From NCBI GenBank assembly GCA_036005125.1, contig DASYQV010000080.1:1-25654 (forward strand): DNA of 25,654 bases, in the 5' to 3' direction. Shown here one piece after another: positions 7,230 through 14,886 of the stretch; position 1 is the stretch's first letter; every line of letters starts with the position of its first letter. The notes beneath the pieces are model-generated. The model saw nothing but the letters and a program-made list of their open reading frames with translations. It ran no database searches and was not told the origin of the DNA. This DNA is from DASYQV01 sp036005125. Lineage in GTDB: Bacteria; Acidobacteriota; Vicinamibacteria; Vicinamibacterales; UBA2999. A program made the translations under genes and the position numbers.

Positions 7230-7235
7230 AGTATA
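7230..7235 (-). promoter_or_regulatory. -10 element of the pyrR promoter
   Basis: TATACT on the minus strand would start transcription near 7223, just before the first base of the PyrR-hairpin lower stem. No good -35 hexamer lies 16-18 bases upstream, so the promoter call rests on the -10 match and its position. Confidence 0.45.
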
Positions 7236-7257
7236 GCACCAACGTGGCCGTCTCTTA

Positions 7258-7306
7258 GCGTACGTAGGCCGCATCTGCGTACGTAGGCCGCATCTTTAGA
7301 TGCGGC
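7258..7306 (+). repeat. Tandem ACGTAGGCCGCATCT units with palindrome
   Basis: A 19-base unit (GCGTACGTAGGCCGCATCT) occurs twice in direct tandem at 7258-7276 and 7277-7295. The second copy closes into the 20-bp palindrome GCCGCATCTTTAGATGCGGC at 7287-7306. The element fills the space between the divergent pyrR and ThuA-like genes. It belongs to the same family as the copies at 2611-2657, 10961-10985 and 11013-11041. Confidence 0.9.
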
Positions 7307-7374
7307 TCAGCTCCGGGAAGATCCCGCCTGCGTACTTTCACAGTCCAGGCGCCGTGGTACGATCAGGGCACGTT

Positions 7375-8142
7375 GTGGGTCAACGTTCCTTTCACCTGGT
7401 CGTCTGCATCCTCTTCGCCGCTGGCGCGTGTTCCTCGGAGCGGACACCTTCCGCGCCGAACCCGCCTGGCCCATCGCCTCCCGCAGCAGGTTCGATCCGC
7501 GTGTTGATGCTCACGGCCACCGCCGGGTTCCGCCATGATTCGATCGCGACGGCCCGACAGGTCATGGCGAGCCTCGCGACCACGTCCGGCGAGTTCATGG
7601 TGACCCCGACCGAAGACTTGTCGACGATCAGCAGCGCCAGCCTCGCCTCCTACCATGTGATCTGCTTCGCGCTGACAAGCGGCGAGCTCGCGCTCACCGC
7701 CGATCAGAAAACGGCGTTGCTGGATTTCGTCTCCCGGGGCGGGGGCTTTCTCGGCGTGCACAGCGCCACCGACACGCTCTACCAATGGCCGGATTACGGG
7801 CGCCTCGTGGGCGCGTACTTCCAGGACCATCCGTGGACGCAACAGGCAACCGTCGTGGTCGAGGACTCATCGCACCCCGCAACGAGCGGCCTCGGCGATC
7901 GCTTTTCGCTCACGGAGGAGTTCTATACGTTCCGCGAAAACCCGCGCCCGCGCGTTCGGGTGCTGCTGCGTCTGGATGCGATGTCGGTGGGCGCCGCCGG
8001 CGATTTCCCGCTGGCCTGGGCACACTCGTACGGCAATGGGCGCGTGTACTACAACGCGCTCGGCCATTTTTCGGAGACGTGGCGCGACCAGCGGTTCCAG
8101 CGGCAGCTCGTTGGCGCTGTCAGGTGGGCCGCCTCGCGATAG
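7375..8142 (+). CDS. ThuA-like domain lipoprotein
   Basis: The product is a secreted lipoprotein with a ThuA-like (trehalose utilization, class I amidotransferase-like fold) domain. Starting at GTG 7375 it has a short lipoprotein signal ending in AAGAC (C19) and a Pro-rich linker. The domain then shows IRVLMLTATAGFRHDS, a GGGFLGVHSATDT nucleophile-elbow-like strand, the YGRLVGAYFQDHPW segment, and SHPATSGL followed by EEFYTF. The domain ends with a WAHSYGNGRVYYNALGH strand. ThuA-like proteins often occur with sugar metabolism, but the activity of most is unknown. I chose 7375 because AGGG lies six bases upstream and the signal peptide is then compact. The frame is open further upstream but would start in the repeat palindrome. 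The gene stands alone between the two pyr blocks and has no evident functional link to them. Confidence 0.85.
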   Translation: MGQRSFHLVVCILFAAGACSSERTPSAPNPPGPSPPAAGSIRVLMLTATAGFRHDSIATARQVMASLATTSGEFMVTPTEDLSTISSASLASYHVICFALTSGELALTADQKTALLDFVSRGGGFLGVHSATDTLYQWPDYGRLVGAYFQDHPWTQQATVVVEDSSHPATSGLGDRFSLTEEFYTFRENPRPRVRVLLRLDAMSVGAAGDFPLAWAHSYGNGRVYYNALGHFSETWRDQRFQRQLVGAVRWAASR

Positions 8143-8177
8143 CGAGTGCTCCGCGGGTCTGACCGCCTCCGCGTCGC

Positions 8178-8235
<58 letters not shown>

Positions 8236-8239
8236 AAGT

Positions 8240-8245
8240 TATACT
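8240..8245 (+). promoter_or_regulatory. -10-like element directly before pyrK
   Basis: TATACT lies 7 bases before the ATG of pyrK, so a transcript from it would start at or near the start codon and be leaderless. There is no Shine-Dalgarno before this ATG, which agrees with that reading. The -35 position falls inside the 7-bp tandem repeat and has no TTGACA match. Confidence 0.4.
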
Positions 8246-8252
8246 CGCTCCA

Positions 8253-9053
8253 ATGCCTGTCGATATCGAGGCACGCGTCCTTCGCAATATCCGCCTTTCC
8301 CCGCACTACAACATCGTCGCTCTTGCCGCTCCCGAGATTGCCCGTGCGACCGAACCGGGCCAGTTCGTGATGGTCAGGCCGGGGCGCGGCACCGACCCGC
8401 TGCTCCGGCGGCCGTTTTCAGTCTTCGAGATCATCCGGGGCGCGACCGGACCGGAAGGCGTGAGCCTGCTCAACAAACGAATCGGGGTCACGACGGGCAT
8501 GCTGTTCGACCTGGTCGAAGGCGACACCGTCTCGTGCCTGGGCCCGCTGGGTCGTCCCTTCTCGACCGTCGATCCTCCGGCGGAGGCCTGGATGGTTGCG
8601 GGCGGTGTCGGGCTCGCGCCGTTCGTCACGCTGACCGAGGCGCTTCGCGCGCGCGGGACGGCGACCACCCTCTTCTACGGCGCTCGAACCGCGGCCGAGC
8701 TCTTTCACCTGGATTGGTTCGCGCAGCACGTCCGACTCGTGCTCTCGACCGAAGACGGCAGCCTCGGAGACCGTGGCCGCGTAACCGTCCCGCTCGACCG
8801 CGAGCTGCGGGGCGCTCGCGGTGATGTCACGATCCATGCGTGCGGTCCCGAACCGATGCTGGAGGCGGTCGCGAGGCTCGCGACCCGGTACGGCCGGCGC
8901 TCTCAGGTCTCGGTCGAGCGGGTGATGGGCTGCGGCATGGGCGGTTGTTACAGCTGCGTGATCCCGGTGCGCGACCACGTCGGCGCACACCACTACGTGC
9001 GCTCGTGCATCACGGGACCGGTCTTTGAGGGCGCGGACATCGCCTGGGATTGA
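8253..9053 (+). CDS. pyrK: Dihydroorotate dehydrogenase B, electron transfer subunit
   Basis: PyrK passes electrons from the class 1B dihydroorotate dehydrogenase through FAD and a [2Fe-2S] cluster to NAD. The 266-residue product has the ferredoxin-reductase fold. The FAD-binding RRPFSVFEI is at about 52-60, the WMVAGGVGLAPFVTL nucleotide-binding strand is central, and HACGPEPML follows. The C-terminal iron-sulfur cysteines are C227, C232, C235 and C252 (CX4CX2CX16C). All expected cluster ligands are present. It sits one base before pyrD, its obligate partner. No Shine-Dalgarno precedes the ATG. A tandem repeat and a -10-like box lie immediately upstream. Confidence 0.95.
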   Translation: MPVDIEARVLRNIRLSPHYNIVALAAPEIARATEPGQFVMVRPGRGTDPLLRRPFSVFEIIRGATGPEGVSLLNKRIGVTTGMLFDLVEGDTVSCLGPLGRPFSTVDPPAEAWMVAGGVGLAPFVTLTEALRARGTATTLFYGARTAAELFHLDWFAQHVRLVLSTEDGSLGDRGRVTVPLDRELRGARGDVTIHACGPEPMLEAVARLATRYGRRSQVSVERVMGCGMGGCYSCVIPVRDHVGAHHYVRSCITGPVFEGADIAWD

Positions 9054-9054
9054 C

Positions 9055-9996
9055 ATGCGGGATCTTTCCGTCGATATCGGACCCTTGCGGCTCGCCAATC
9101 CGGTCATCGCGGCCAGCGGCTGCTTCGGCTACGGCGTGGAGTACGCCGACGCCGTCGACCTCTCGATGCTCGGCGGGGTCGCCGTGAAGGGCCTGTTCCT
9201 TTCGGAACGGGAAGGACACCCGCCGGAGCGCATCGTGGAGACGCCGTCGGGCATGCTGAACGCCATCGGCCTGCAGGGTATCGGCGTGCACCGTTTCGTC
9301 CGCGAGAAGATGCCGGAGCTGCGCCGGCGCCGCGCCACGGTCATCGTCAACATCTGCGGCAGCACGCTCGACGAGTACGTGGAGCTCGCGCGGATTCTGT
9401 CGGACGTCGACGGGGTCGCGGCGCTCGAGCTGAACATCTCGTGCCCGAACATCAAGGAAGGCGGCATTACGTTCGGCTGCAGCCTGCACGGGACGTTCGA
9501 CGTCGTCAACGCGGTGCGCAGGGTCACACGCCTGCCGATCGTTCCCAAGCTGACGCCGAACGTCACCGACGTGGCCGCCTTCGCGCGGGCAGCCGAGGAG
9601 GGCGGCGCGGATGCTGTCTCGCTCGTCAACACGTTCCTCGCAATGATGATCGACGTCGAGACCCGCCGGCCGAAGCTCTCGAACATCGTCGGGGGGCTGA
9701 GCGGTCCCGCCATACGTCCGATTGCCGTGCGCATGGTGTACGAATGCCGCCGGGCGGTGCGCATACCGATCATCGGGATGGGCGGAATCGCCAGCGCCCG
9801 GGACGCGCTGGAGTTCATCATCGCGGGCGCCTCGGCCGTGCAGGTGGGCACGTGGAACTTCGTCGACCCGTTCATCTGGGGCAAGCTGCTCGCGGGCATC
9901 GAACAGTACTTGGAGCGCCATGAGATCGCGCGCGTCGGCGATCTCGTCGGCACGATCGACACGGCGTCCCGCGAGAAGCAGTGGATAAGCTCATAG
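9055..9996 (+). CDS. pyrD: Dihydroorotate dehydrogenase class 1B, catalytic subunit
   Basis: PyrD oxidises dihydroorotate to orotate using FMN, the fourth step of the pathway. The 313-residue TIM barrel has NPVIAASGCFGYG near the N-terminus, NAIGLQG (69-75) and the catalytic cysteine C130 in NISCPNIKEGG. It also has the FMN-phosphate segments IIGMGGIASARDALEFI and AGASAVQVGTW. A cysteine rather than serine as base marks class 1, and the adjacent pyrK marks subclass 1B. ATG 9055 is one base after the pyrK stop and begins exactly at the conserved N-terminus. The frame continues upstream but overlaps pyrK. The 3' end overlaps pyrF by 16 bases. Confidence 0.95.
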   Translation: MRDLSVDIGPLRLANPVIAASGCFGYGVEYADAVDLSMLGGVAVKGLFLSEREGHPPERIVETPSGMLNAIGLQGIGVHRFVREKMPELRRRRATVIVNICGSTLDEYVELARILSDVDGVAALELNISCPNIKEGGITFGCSLHGTFDVVNAVRRVTRLPIVPKLTPNVTDVAAFARAAEEGGADAVSLVNTFLAMMIDVETRRPKLSNIVGGLSGPAIRPIAVRMVYECRRAVRIPIIGMGGIASARDALEFIIAGASAVQVGTWNFVDPFIWGKLLAGIEQYLERHEIARVGDLVGTIDTASREKQWISS

Positions 9997-10694
9997 TGGC
10001 GCTCGACGTGGAAACGGGCGCCGACGCGCTGCAGCTCGCCGCCGACCTGCGCGGCGTGTCGGGCGGTGTCAAGGTGGGAAGCCGTCTGTTCACGCTCGAA
10101 GGGCCGGCACTTGTCAGACGGCTCGTCGATGCGGGACACCGCGTCTTCCTGGACCTCAAGTTCCACGACATACCCAACACGGTGGCGCAGGCCGTCGCCG
10201 CCGCAGTTCAGACCGGGGCGTGGATGATCGACGTGCACGCTTCGGGCGGCAGGACCATGATGCAGGCCGCCGCACGCGCGGGACATGAGGCCGCAGCACG
10301 GCACGGCGTGCCCCCGCCACTGCTCGTCGCCGTGACGGTCCTCACGAGCATCGATCGCGAAACGCTGTCGGGCCTGGGTGTACATCGGCCCGTGCTGGAC
10401 CACGTGGTTGCGCTCGCGCAGTTGACTCGCGACGCCGGCCTCGACGGGGTGGTCGCCTCACCGCACGAAACGACCGCGATCCGGCGCGCGTTCGGCGATG
10501 AGTTCACGATCGTCACGCCCGGCATCCGCGGTGGCCCGGCCGGCGTGCCGGGTGACGACCAGGCGCGAACCATGGGGGCGGGGGAGGCGGTGCGGGCAGG
10601 CGCCAGCTACATCGTGGTGGGCCGGCCGATCATCACGGCACCGGATCCCCGCGCGGCCGCGCAGGCCATTGCGTGCGAGATGGCCGTCGCATGA
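9981..10694 (+). CDS. pyrF: Orotidine 5'-phosphate decarboxylase
   Basis: PyrF removes the carboxylate of OMP to give UMP, the last step of the pathway. The 237-residue barrel starts LIVALDV, has the catalytic DXKXXD array at FLDLKFHDIPNTV (D58, K60, D63), then VTPGIR and a C-terminal phosphate loop ASYIVVGRPI. Length and motif order fit the class I bacterial type. The GTG start at 9981 lies inside the end of pyrD and begins at the first conserved strand, so translational coupling is likely. The TGA stop overlaps the ATG of the next gene (ATGA). Confidence 0.95.
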   Translation: MDKLIVALDVETGADALQLAADLRGVSGGVKVGSRLFTLEGPALVRRLVDAGHRVFLDLKFHDIPNTVAQAVAAAVQTGAWMIDVHASGGRTMMQAAARAGHEAAARHGVPPPLLVAVTVLTSIDRETLSGLGVHRPVLDHVVALAQLTRDAGLDGVVASPHETTAIRRAFGDEFTIVTPGIRGGPAGVPGDDQARTMGAGEAVRAGASYIVVGRPIITAPDPRAAAQAIACEMAVA

Positions 10695-10948
10695 GCGATG
10701 CGCGCCCGCTCCTCGTGCTGTACTCCAAGCCAGGCTGTCATCTCTGTGACGAGATGAAGCACGTCGTCGACCGCGTCGGATCCCGCATCCCGTTCACACT
10801 CAAGGTCGTCGACATCTCGACGGACCGGGACCTGCTGGAACGCTACGGCCTGGAGATCCCGGTCCTTGAAATCGATGGCAGAAAAGTCGCGAAGTACCGG
10901 ATTTCCGAGAGAGACCTCGAGGACACACTCGCGCGGAGACGGACGTAG
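10691..10948 (+). CDS. Glutaredoxin-like (DUF836) protein
   Basis: This small 85-residue protein has a thioredoxin-like fold of the glutaredoxin-like DUF836 group. The strand LLVLYSKPGCHLCDEMK carries the redox CHLC motif, VDISTDRDLLERYGLEIPVLEIDG has the cis-proline (IPVLEI), and a short last helix follows. It overlaps the pyrF stop by four bases (ATGA), which fixes the start and implies translational coupling. Members often sit as passengers in unrelated operons and substrates are not known. A role in keeping an iron-sulfur or cysteine enzyme such as PyrK or PyrD reduced is a guess from position only. The TAG stop lies in an ACGTAGGC sequence that resembles the start of the local palindromic repeat. 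Confidence 0.8.
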   Translation: MSDARPLLVLYSKPGCHLCDEMKHVVDRVGSRIPFTLKVVDISTDRDLLERYGLEIPVLEIDGRKVAKYRISERDLEDTLARRRT

Positions 10949-10956
10949 GCGGCGAG

Positions 10957-11041
10957 GTACGCAGGCCGCATCTTTGAGATGCGGCATTTTGTGTACGTAG
11001 ACCCGGCTCGGCGCCGCATCTAAAGATGCGGGCTACGTACG
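10957..11041. repeat. Two facing palindromic repeats between convergent genes
   Basis: The first hairpin pairs GCCGCATCT (10965-10973) with AGATGCGGC (10977-10985). The second pairs CCGCATCT (11014-11021) with AGATGCGG (11024-11031) and ends in GGCTACGTAC, so the second copy is inverted relative to the first. They fill the gap between the convergent glutaredoxin-like and Pal genes and probably act as a bidirectional terminator. Confidence 0.85.
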
Positions 11042-11044
11042 CTG

Positions 11045-11635
11045 TTACTTGGCCGTGATCACGAAATGCCCGCGGCGGTTCTGCTGCCAGCAGTCGTCGC
11101 TGCTCTGCGTGCAGAATGGCGATTCCTTGCCCTTGCTGATCACGAGAATCCGGCCGGAGGGCACGCCAAGACCCGTCAGGTATTCCCGCACGGCAGCCGC
11201 CCGTCGCTCGCCAAGCGCGAGGTTGTATTCGGCGGTGCCGCGTTCGTCGCAGTGCCCTTCCACGGTAATGCGCGTGGATGACCACCGTCTCAGCCAGTCC
11301 GCGTTCCTCTGAAGCACGCTGCGACCATCGTCGCGCAGCTCCGATCGGTCCAGATCGAAGAAGACGTCGCCGAGCGGCATTTCCCGGTTCAGATCGTCAA
11401 GCGACTTCCGCGCGAACACCTCTTCCTCCGTGAGCGCCTTTGCGGCCGGGGGCGGGGGCGGTGGCGGCGGCGGGGGTGGCGGCGGCGGGGGTGGTGGTGA
11501 CGGCGGGGCGGTGGCCGCAGGCGGAGGCGCGGGAGGCGGTGGGGCGGGCGGCGGCACAGTCTTGGCGCAACTCGACAGCCCAATCACCAGCGCCATCCAC
11601 ATGGCGGTGCAGCACAAGGAGCGACGTACACTCAT
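11045..11635 (-). CDS. pal: Peptidoglycan-associated lipoprotein (Pal/OmpA family)
   Basis: Pal anchors the outer membrane to peptidoglycan as part of the Tol-Pal system. The 196-residue product has a lipoprotein signal ending LSSC (C23), then a Pro/Ala stretch at about 27-65 with an uninterrupted proline run near its end. An OmpA-like domain follows, with VFFDLDRSELRDDGR and the peptidoglycan-binding core EGHCDERGTAEYNLALGERR. The proline run would form a stiff rod between lipid anchor and wall-binding domain and is longer than in common Pal proteins. No tol genes are in the window, so the Pal call over a general OmpA-family lipoprotein rests on the EGHCDERGT core. GAGGAGG lies upstream of the ATG, with a good promoter further up. 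Confidence 0.85.
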   Translation of the reverse strand: MSVRRSLCCTAMWMALVIGLSSCAKTVPPPAPPPPAPPPAATAPPSPPPPPPPPPPPPPPPPPAAKALTEEEVFARKSLDDLNREMPLGDVFFDLDRSELRDDGRSVLQRNADWLRRWSSTRITVEGHCDERGTAEYNLALGERRAAAVREYLTGLGVPSGRILVISKGKESPFCTQSSDDCWQQNRRGHFVITAK

Positions 11636-11683
11636 GAGCGAGCTCTCCTCCTCGACGTGAATCTCTGAATGTGGATCCTCGTG

Positions 11684-11712
11684 AGCTTAGCGTCCGGTCC
11701 CGCACGTGTCAA
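11684..11712 (-). promoter_or_regulatory. Sigma70-type promoter of pal
   Basis: On the minus strand a perfect -35 TTGACA (11712-11707) is separated by 17 bases from the -10 TAAGCT (11689-11684). Transcription would start about 45 bases before the pal ATG, leaving room for the GAGGAGG ribosome binding site. Confidence 0.65.
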
Positions 11713-11741
11713 CGGAATGCGATGCGCCATACACGCAGTTC

Positions 11742-14045
11742 TCAGACGATTGCCTGGACATGACAGGCCCAGATGCGCAGCCCGAGTCGGCGCGTGTCGA
11801 CGGACCTTCCCGCGTCCGCCGGCACGAAGACGCGATCCGTTTCAATCGCGATGTCTCCGCCCGATGCGGCCACGGCGTCAGCGGGTACGACGAGGTCCCA
11901 CCGGAAATCGGAGGTCGGGTGCAACTCGGCGATGACGCGGCCCGCAGCGGTCACCTTGATTGCGGGCGCGGCGGAAAAGTACCGGAGCGGCGATTCACCG
12001 TACAGTCTGACGCGGATCGCCTGGACCGGTCCCCTTACCTGCAGCACCGACCGATCGCTCGTCCACCGCCAGCGGGCGCCCGTTTCAGTGACATATTCGT
12101 CTTCATGCCAGCCGGGACCGAAGCCGTACACTATCTCGTTTGATGGTTGGAGGTCAAACTGTCTGATGGCGACCGGCGCGCGGCGCGTCTCTCCCGCGGG
12201 CGGCGCCGCACTGACCGTCAGGCGCGCGTAGTCGCCGTCGCCGGCGGGCACCCCGCGCGGCAGGTCGAGGAATCGTAGGAAGTTGCGCTGATCGAACGTG
12301 AGCGTCCACCGATCGATGACCACGCCGTCGAGCGCCAGCTCGAAATAGGCAGCCGGATCGCCAGCCTCTCCAAGGTGCCGACCCCCAATCATCAGGTGCG
12401 CGGGCCGGTCCGAGCGTTTGACGTAGCCGACAATGGGCGCATGGTCGGGACCCCGCCCCCGCGCGCGCGAGAGGCCACCCGCCTCGGGCGTTAGCGACCA
12501 GCCCTCCGCGAGGAACCATCCTGGCGGCAGCAACCGATACCAATCCGCGCCAATCGGCCGCACGCCGCTCAGCTCGGGCCGGTTCTCCACGTCCCAGCGG
12601 TATCGCACGACGTCTACGCGGCTCACTGGATCGATGAGCGCCAGGTCGGTCCGGCGGGGATCGGCCAGGAACCACACAGGACGCCGGCCGCCGCCGGCCC
12701 AGTACTTCACGAGCTCCATCCACTCGTACTGATTCGGGGCGTCTACGACGGGCAGACCCGTCAGGCCGGAGGCGCGAATCGCGCGGCGCAGCCCGAAGTG
12801 CGAGACGAGCATCGCAGGCGGCGACACCTCGGCGCGTCGTGCGATGTCCTCGGCTGCGCGGAAGGCCGGATGCGACTCGCGGCCGTACGCCACAACCCCC
12901 GGAAACGCCGCGAAGAGTGATGCGGCGGCCAGAGGCACGCCAATGAACGGCGCCGCCCGTCCAGCCGCGGCCACGGCACGCATCGCAAGAAGCGCGACCG
13001 GAACGACGACCGGCAGGGCGTACCGGACGGTCAGCGTTTCCTGAAACACGAGGTGAAACAGCGAATAGGGACCGAATGCGACGGCGAGCGCGACGAGTGC
13101 CTTCCGCTCTTTGGTGAGCATGACAACCATGCCGGCGGCGCTCGCCGCCAGCACGGCGACGGCGATGGGGGTCGATGCCCACGGGAGCGTGAACGTATGG
13201 TACAAACCGAGCGCGAGTCGGCGGGGCGTAGGGTTCGCCCACAGCATGTCGACGAACGCGAAGTCCTCGCCCGCCTGTGTCGAGAGCGCGGCCAGGTACG
13301 CGCGAACACCGCCGGCAGCGATGACGAGCGGCGCCGCCCACGCGAGCACGCCCGCGGCATAGAAGAGGAGCACGCGTCCAGTCGTCCGTGAGAGGCCGAG
13401 ATCGCGGCAACAGATGATCGCGTAGCCGACGAGCGGCACCGTCAGCCACAGCGTCTGCGCTCGTATGCCAAGCGCGAACGCGGCGAGGAACGCGCCGGCC
13501 AGAAGGGCCCTCTGATCCGTCCTGCCTTCGGCCGCCCGCAGCAACAGCGCCTGCGAGGCCAGCGCCGCCGCGAGGCCAGGCATGTCGCTCATGGGACGGA
13601 CGCCGCACATCCAGAAGAGCGCGTTGGCCGCCACCAGCGCGTCCGCCCACGCCACGGTCGACGGGACGAGCCGGACGAACACCTTCGATGCACAGACGAG
13701 CGCCAGCGCGCCCGCGAGCGCGGACCAGAACGACAACGCGAGCGCGGACGCCGCCGGCTGGGACATAGCGGGCCCGAACCGCTCGATCACGGCAAGCGAG
13801 ATCCGTCCGAGGGCGATATAAACCGGATAACCCGGTGGATGGGGCTGGTGCGCCGCCGGATTGAAATCCCGGAGTCCGAGCGCGAAGTTGATCGAATCGA
13901 TGTCCTCGAGGGAAGGCGCGAGCCAGGGTAGATGTGCCGCCAGATATGCGATCGCGAGTGCTACCGGTACCCACCGGCGGTAGTGGACGCCCTGTGTCGG
14001 TGCGGCGGCGTGGTCGTCACGCGGGATGGAGACGGACACCCTCAT
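11742..14045 (-). CDS. GT-C-like polytopic membrane glycosyltransferase (putative)
   Basis: The 767-residue product has an N-terminal signal-anchor helix and about ten to twelve hydrophobic helices up to roughly residue 430, followed by a large soluble C-terminal part of about 330 residues. The first external loop carries LEDIDSINFALGLRDF (acidic EDID at 47-50) and then HQPHPPGYPVYIALG. This matches the layout of GT-C enzymes, which use a polyprenyl-phosphate sugar donor and an acidic loop motif, as in the GT39/ArnT/DUF2723 groups. The C-terminal part looks beta-rich and may be a periplasmic carbohydrate-binding or acceptor-binding module. It overlaps the LarE-like gene upstream by 29 bases. 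Donor and acceptor are unknown. It is the largest gene of its unit. Confidence 0.7.
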   Translation of the reverse strand: MRVSVSIPRDDHAAAPTQGVHYRRWVPVALAIAYLAAHLPWLAPSLEDIDSINFALGLRDFNPAAHQPHPPGYPVYIALGRISLAVIERFGPAMSQPAASALALSFWSALAGALALVCASKVFVRLVPSTVAWADALVAANALFWMCGVRPMSDMPGLAAALASQALLLRAAEGRTDQRALLAGAFLAAFALGIRAQTLWLTVPLVGYAIICCRDLGLSRTTGRVLLFYAAGVLAWAAPLVIAAGGVRAYLAALSTQAGEDFAFVDMLWANPTPRRLALGLYHTFTLPWASTPIAVAVLAASAAGMVVMLTKERKALVALAVAFGPYSLFHLVFQETLTVRYALPVVVPVALLAMRAVAAAGRAAPFIGVPLAAASLFAAFPGVVAYGRESHPAFRAAEDIARRAEVSPPAMLVSHFGLRRAIRASGLTGLPVVDAPNQYEWMELVKYWAGGGRRPVWFLADPRRTDLALIDPVSRVDVVRYRWDVENRPELSGVRPIGADWYRLLPPGWFLAEGWSLTPEAGGLSRARGRGPDHAPIVGYVKRSDRPAHLMIGGRHLGEAGDPAAYFELALDGVVIDRWTLTFDQRNFLRFLDLPRGVPAGDGDYARLTVSAAPPAGETRRAPVAIRQFDLQPSNEIVYGFGPGWHEDEYVTETGARWRWTSDRSVLQVRGPVQAIRVRLYGESPLRYFSAAPAIKVTAAGRVIAELHPTSDFRWDLVVPADAVAASGGDIAIETDRVFVPADAGRSVDTRRLGLRIWACHVQAIV

Positions 14046-14886
14046 TCAAGCTGCCCATCCTGTAACCCTGCAGATCGATCGTCACGTGCTGATATCCGAT
14101 CGCACGCAACTCCTCCACAATACGCTCGCGCAGCCCGGGCTCGAGGGCGCGCGCCAGCTCGTCACGTCCGATTTCCAGGCGGGCGAGCGTATCGTGATGC
14201 CGCACGCGACAGACACGGAAGCCGAGGTCGCGCAGCACGTCTTCGGCACGCTCGATCATGCGCAGCTTCTCGTCGGTCACCTCGGAATGGTACGGAATGC
14301 GCGAGGAGAGACACGCCGATGCGGGCTCGTCCCATGTCGGCAGGCCCGCGCGGCGGGAAAGCTCGCGGATTTCAGCCTTGGACAGATCCACCTCGTCGAG
14401 CGGGCTGCGCACGCCGAACTCTCGTGCCGCCGTCCGGCCCGGGCGATAGTCACCACGGTCGTCGGCGTTGTTGCCGTCGAGGATGACCGCAATGCGGCGA
14501 TCGCGGGCGATGCGCGTCAGCGTGGTGTACAGCTCGCGTTTGCAGTAGTAACAGCGATCGACGGGGTTGGCTCGGTACTCGGGACGGTCGAGCTCCGTGG
14601 TGTGAACGATCTCGTGGCGCAGACCGAACTCGCGCGCGATACGCCGCGCGAGCTGGCGGTGACGGTCGGGATAACTGGGGCTGTCGGCGGTGATGCAGAG
14701 AGAACGCGCACCGAGGGTCTGGGCAGCCGCCCAGGCGAGATAGGAACTGTCAACGCCGCCGCTGAACGCAACGATCGCGGAATCGCAGACGGCCAGCAGC
14801 TCGTAGAGTCGGGTTTGCTTTTCCGCCAGCGCCCTGCCGTGCGGCACGCCGTCAGCAGACGTGCGCTCGACGATCCCATGTGTCAC
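14017..14886 (-). CDS. larE: LarE-type PP-loop ATP pyrophosphatase / sulfur transferase
   Basis: LarE activates a pyridinium carboxylate with ATP and inserts sulfur to build the nickel-pincer nucleotide cofactor. The 289-residue product has the PP-loop SGGVDSSYLA (42-51), CITADSPSYPDRH (64-76), the DRCYYCKREL segment (C112, C115), ILDGNNADD (135-143) and DEPASACLSSRIPY (C192). C192 corresponds to the cysteine that donates sulfur in the sacrificial enzymes. With C112 and C115 the set matches the three-cysteine type reported to hold an iron-sulfur cluster. LarB and LarC are not in the window, so the product may differ from the classical cofactor. GTG 14886 overlaps the stop of the upstream zinc-ribbon gene by four bases (GTGA), which supports the start and translational coupling. 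Confidence 0.85.
   Translation of the reverse strand: MTHGIVERTSADGVPHGRALAEKQTRLYELLAVCDSAIVAFSGGVDSSYLAWAAAQTLGARSLCITADSPSYPDRHRQLARRIAREFGLRHEIVHTTELDRPEYRANPVDRCYYCKRELYTTLTRIARDRRIAVILDGNNADDRGDYRPGRTAAREFGVRSPLDEVDLSKAEIRELSRRAGLPTWDEPASACLSSRIPYHSEVTDEKLRMIERAEDVLRDLGFRVCRVRHHDTLARLEIGRDELARALEPGLRERIVEELRAIGYQHVTIDLQGYRMGSLNEGVRLHPA

Noticed and set aside
11430..11660. Glycine-rich plus-strand frame
   Set aside because: Complement of the proline codons of Pal.
12154..13974. 606-codon minus-strand frame overlapping the GT-C-like gene
   Set aside because: It is an out-of-frame shadow with low-complexity Arg/Gly/Ala content; the 767-residue frame has ordered hydrophobic helices and the acidic loop motif.
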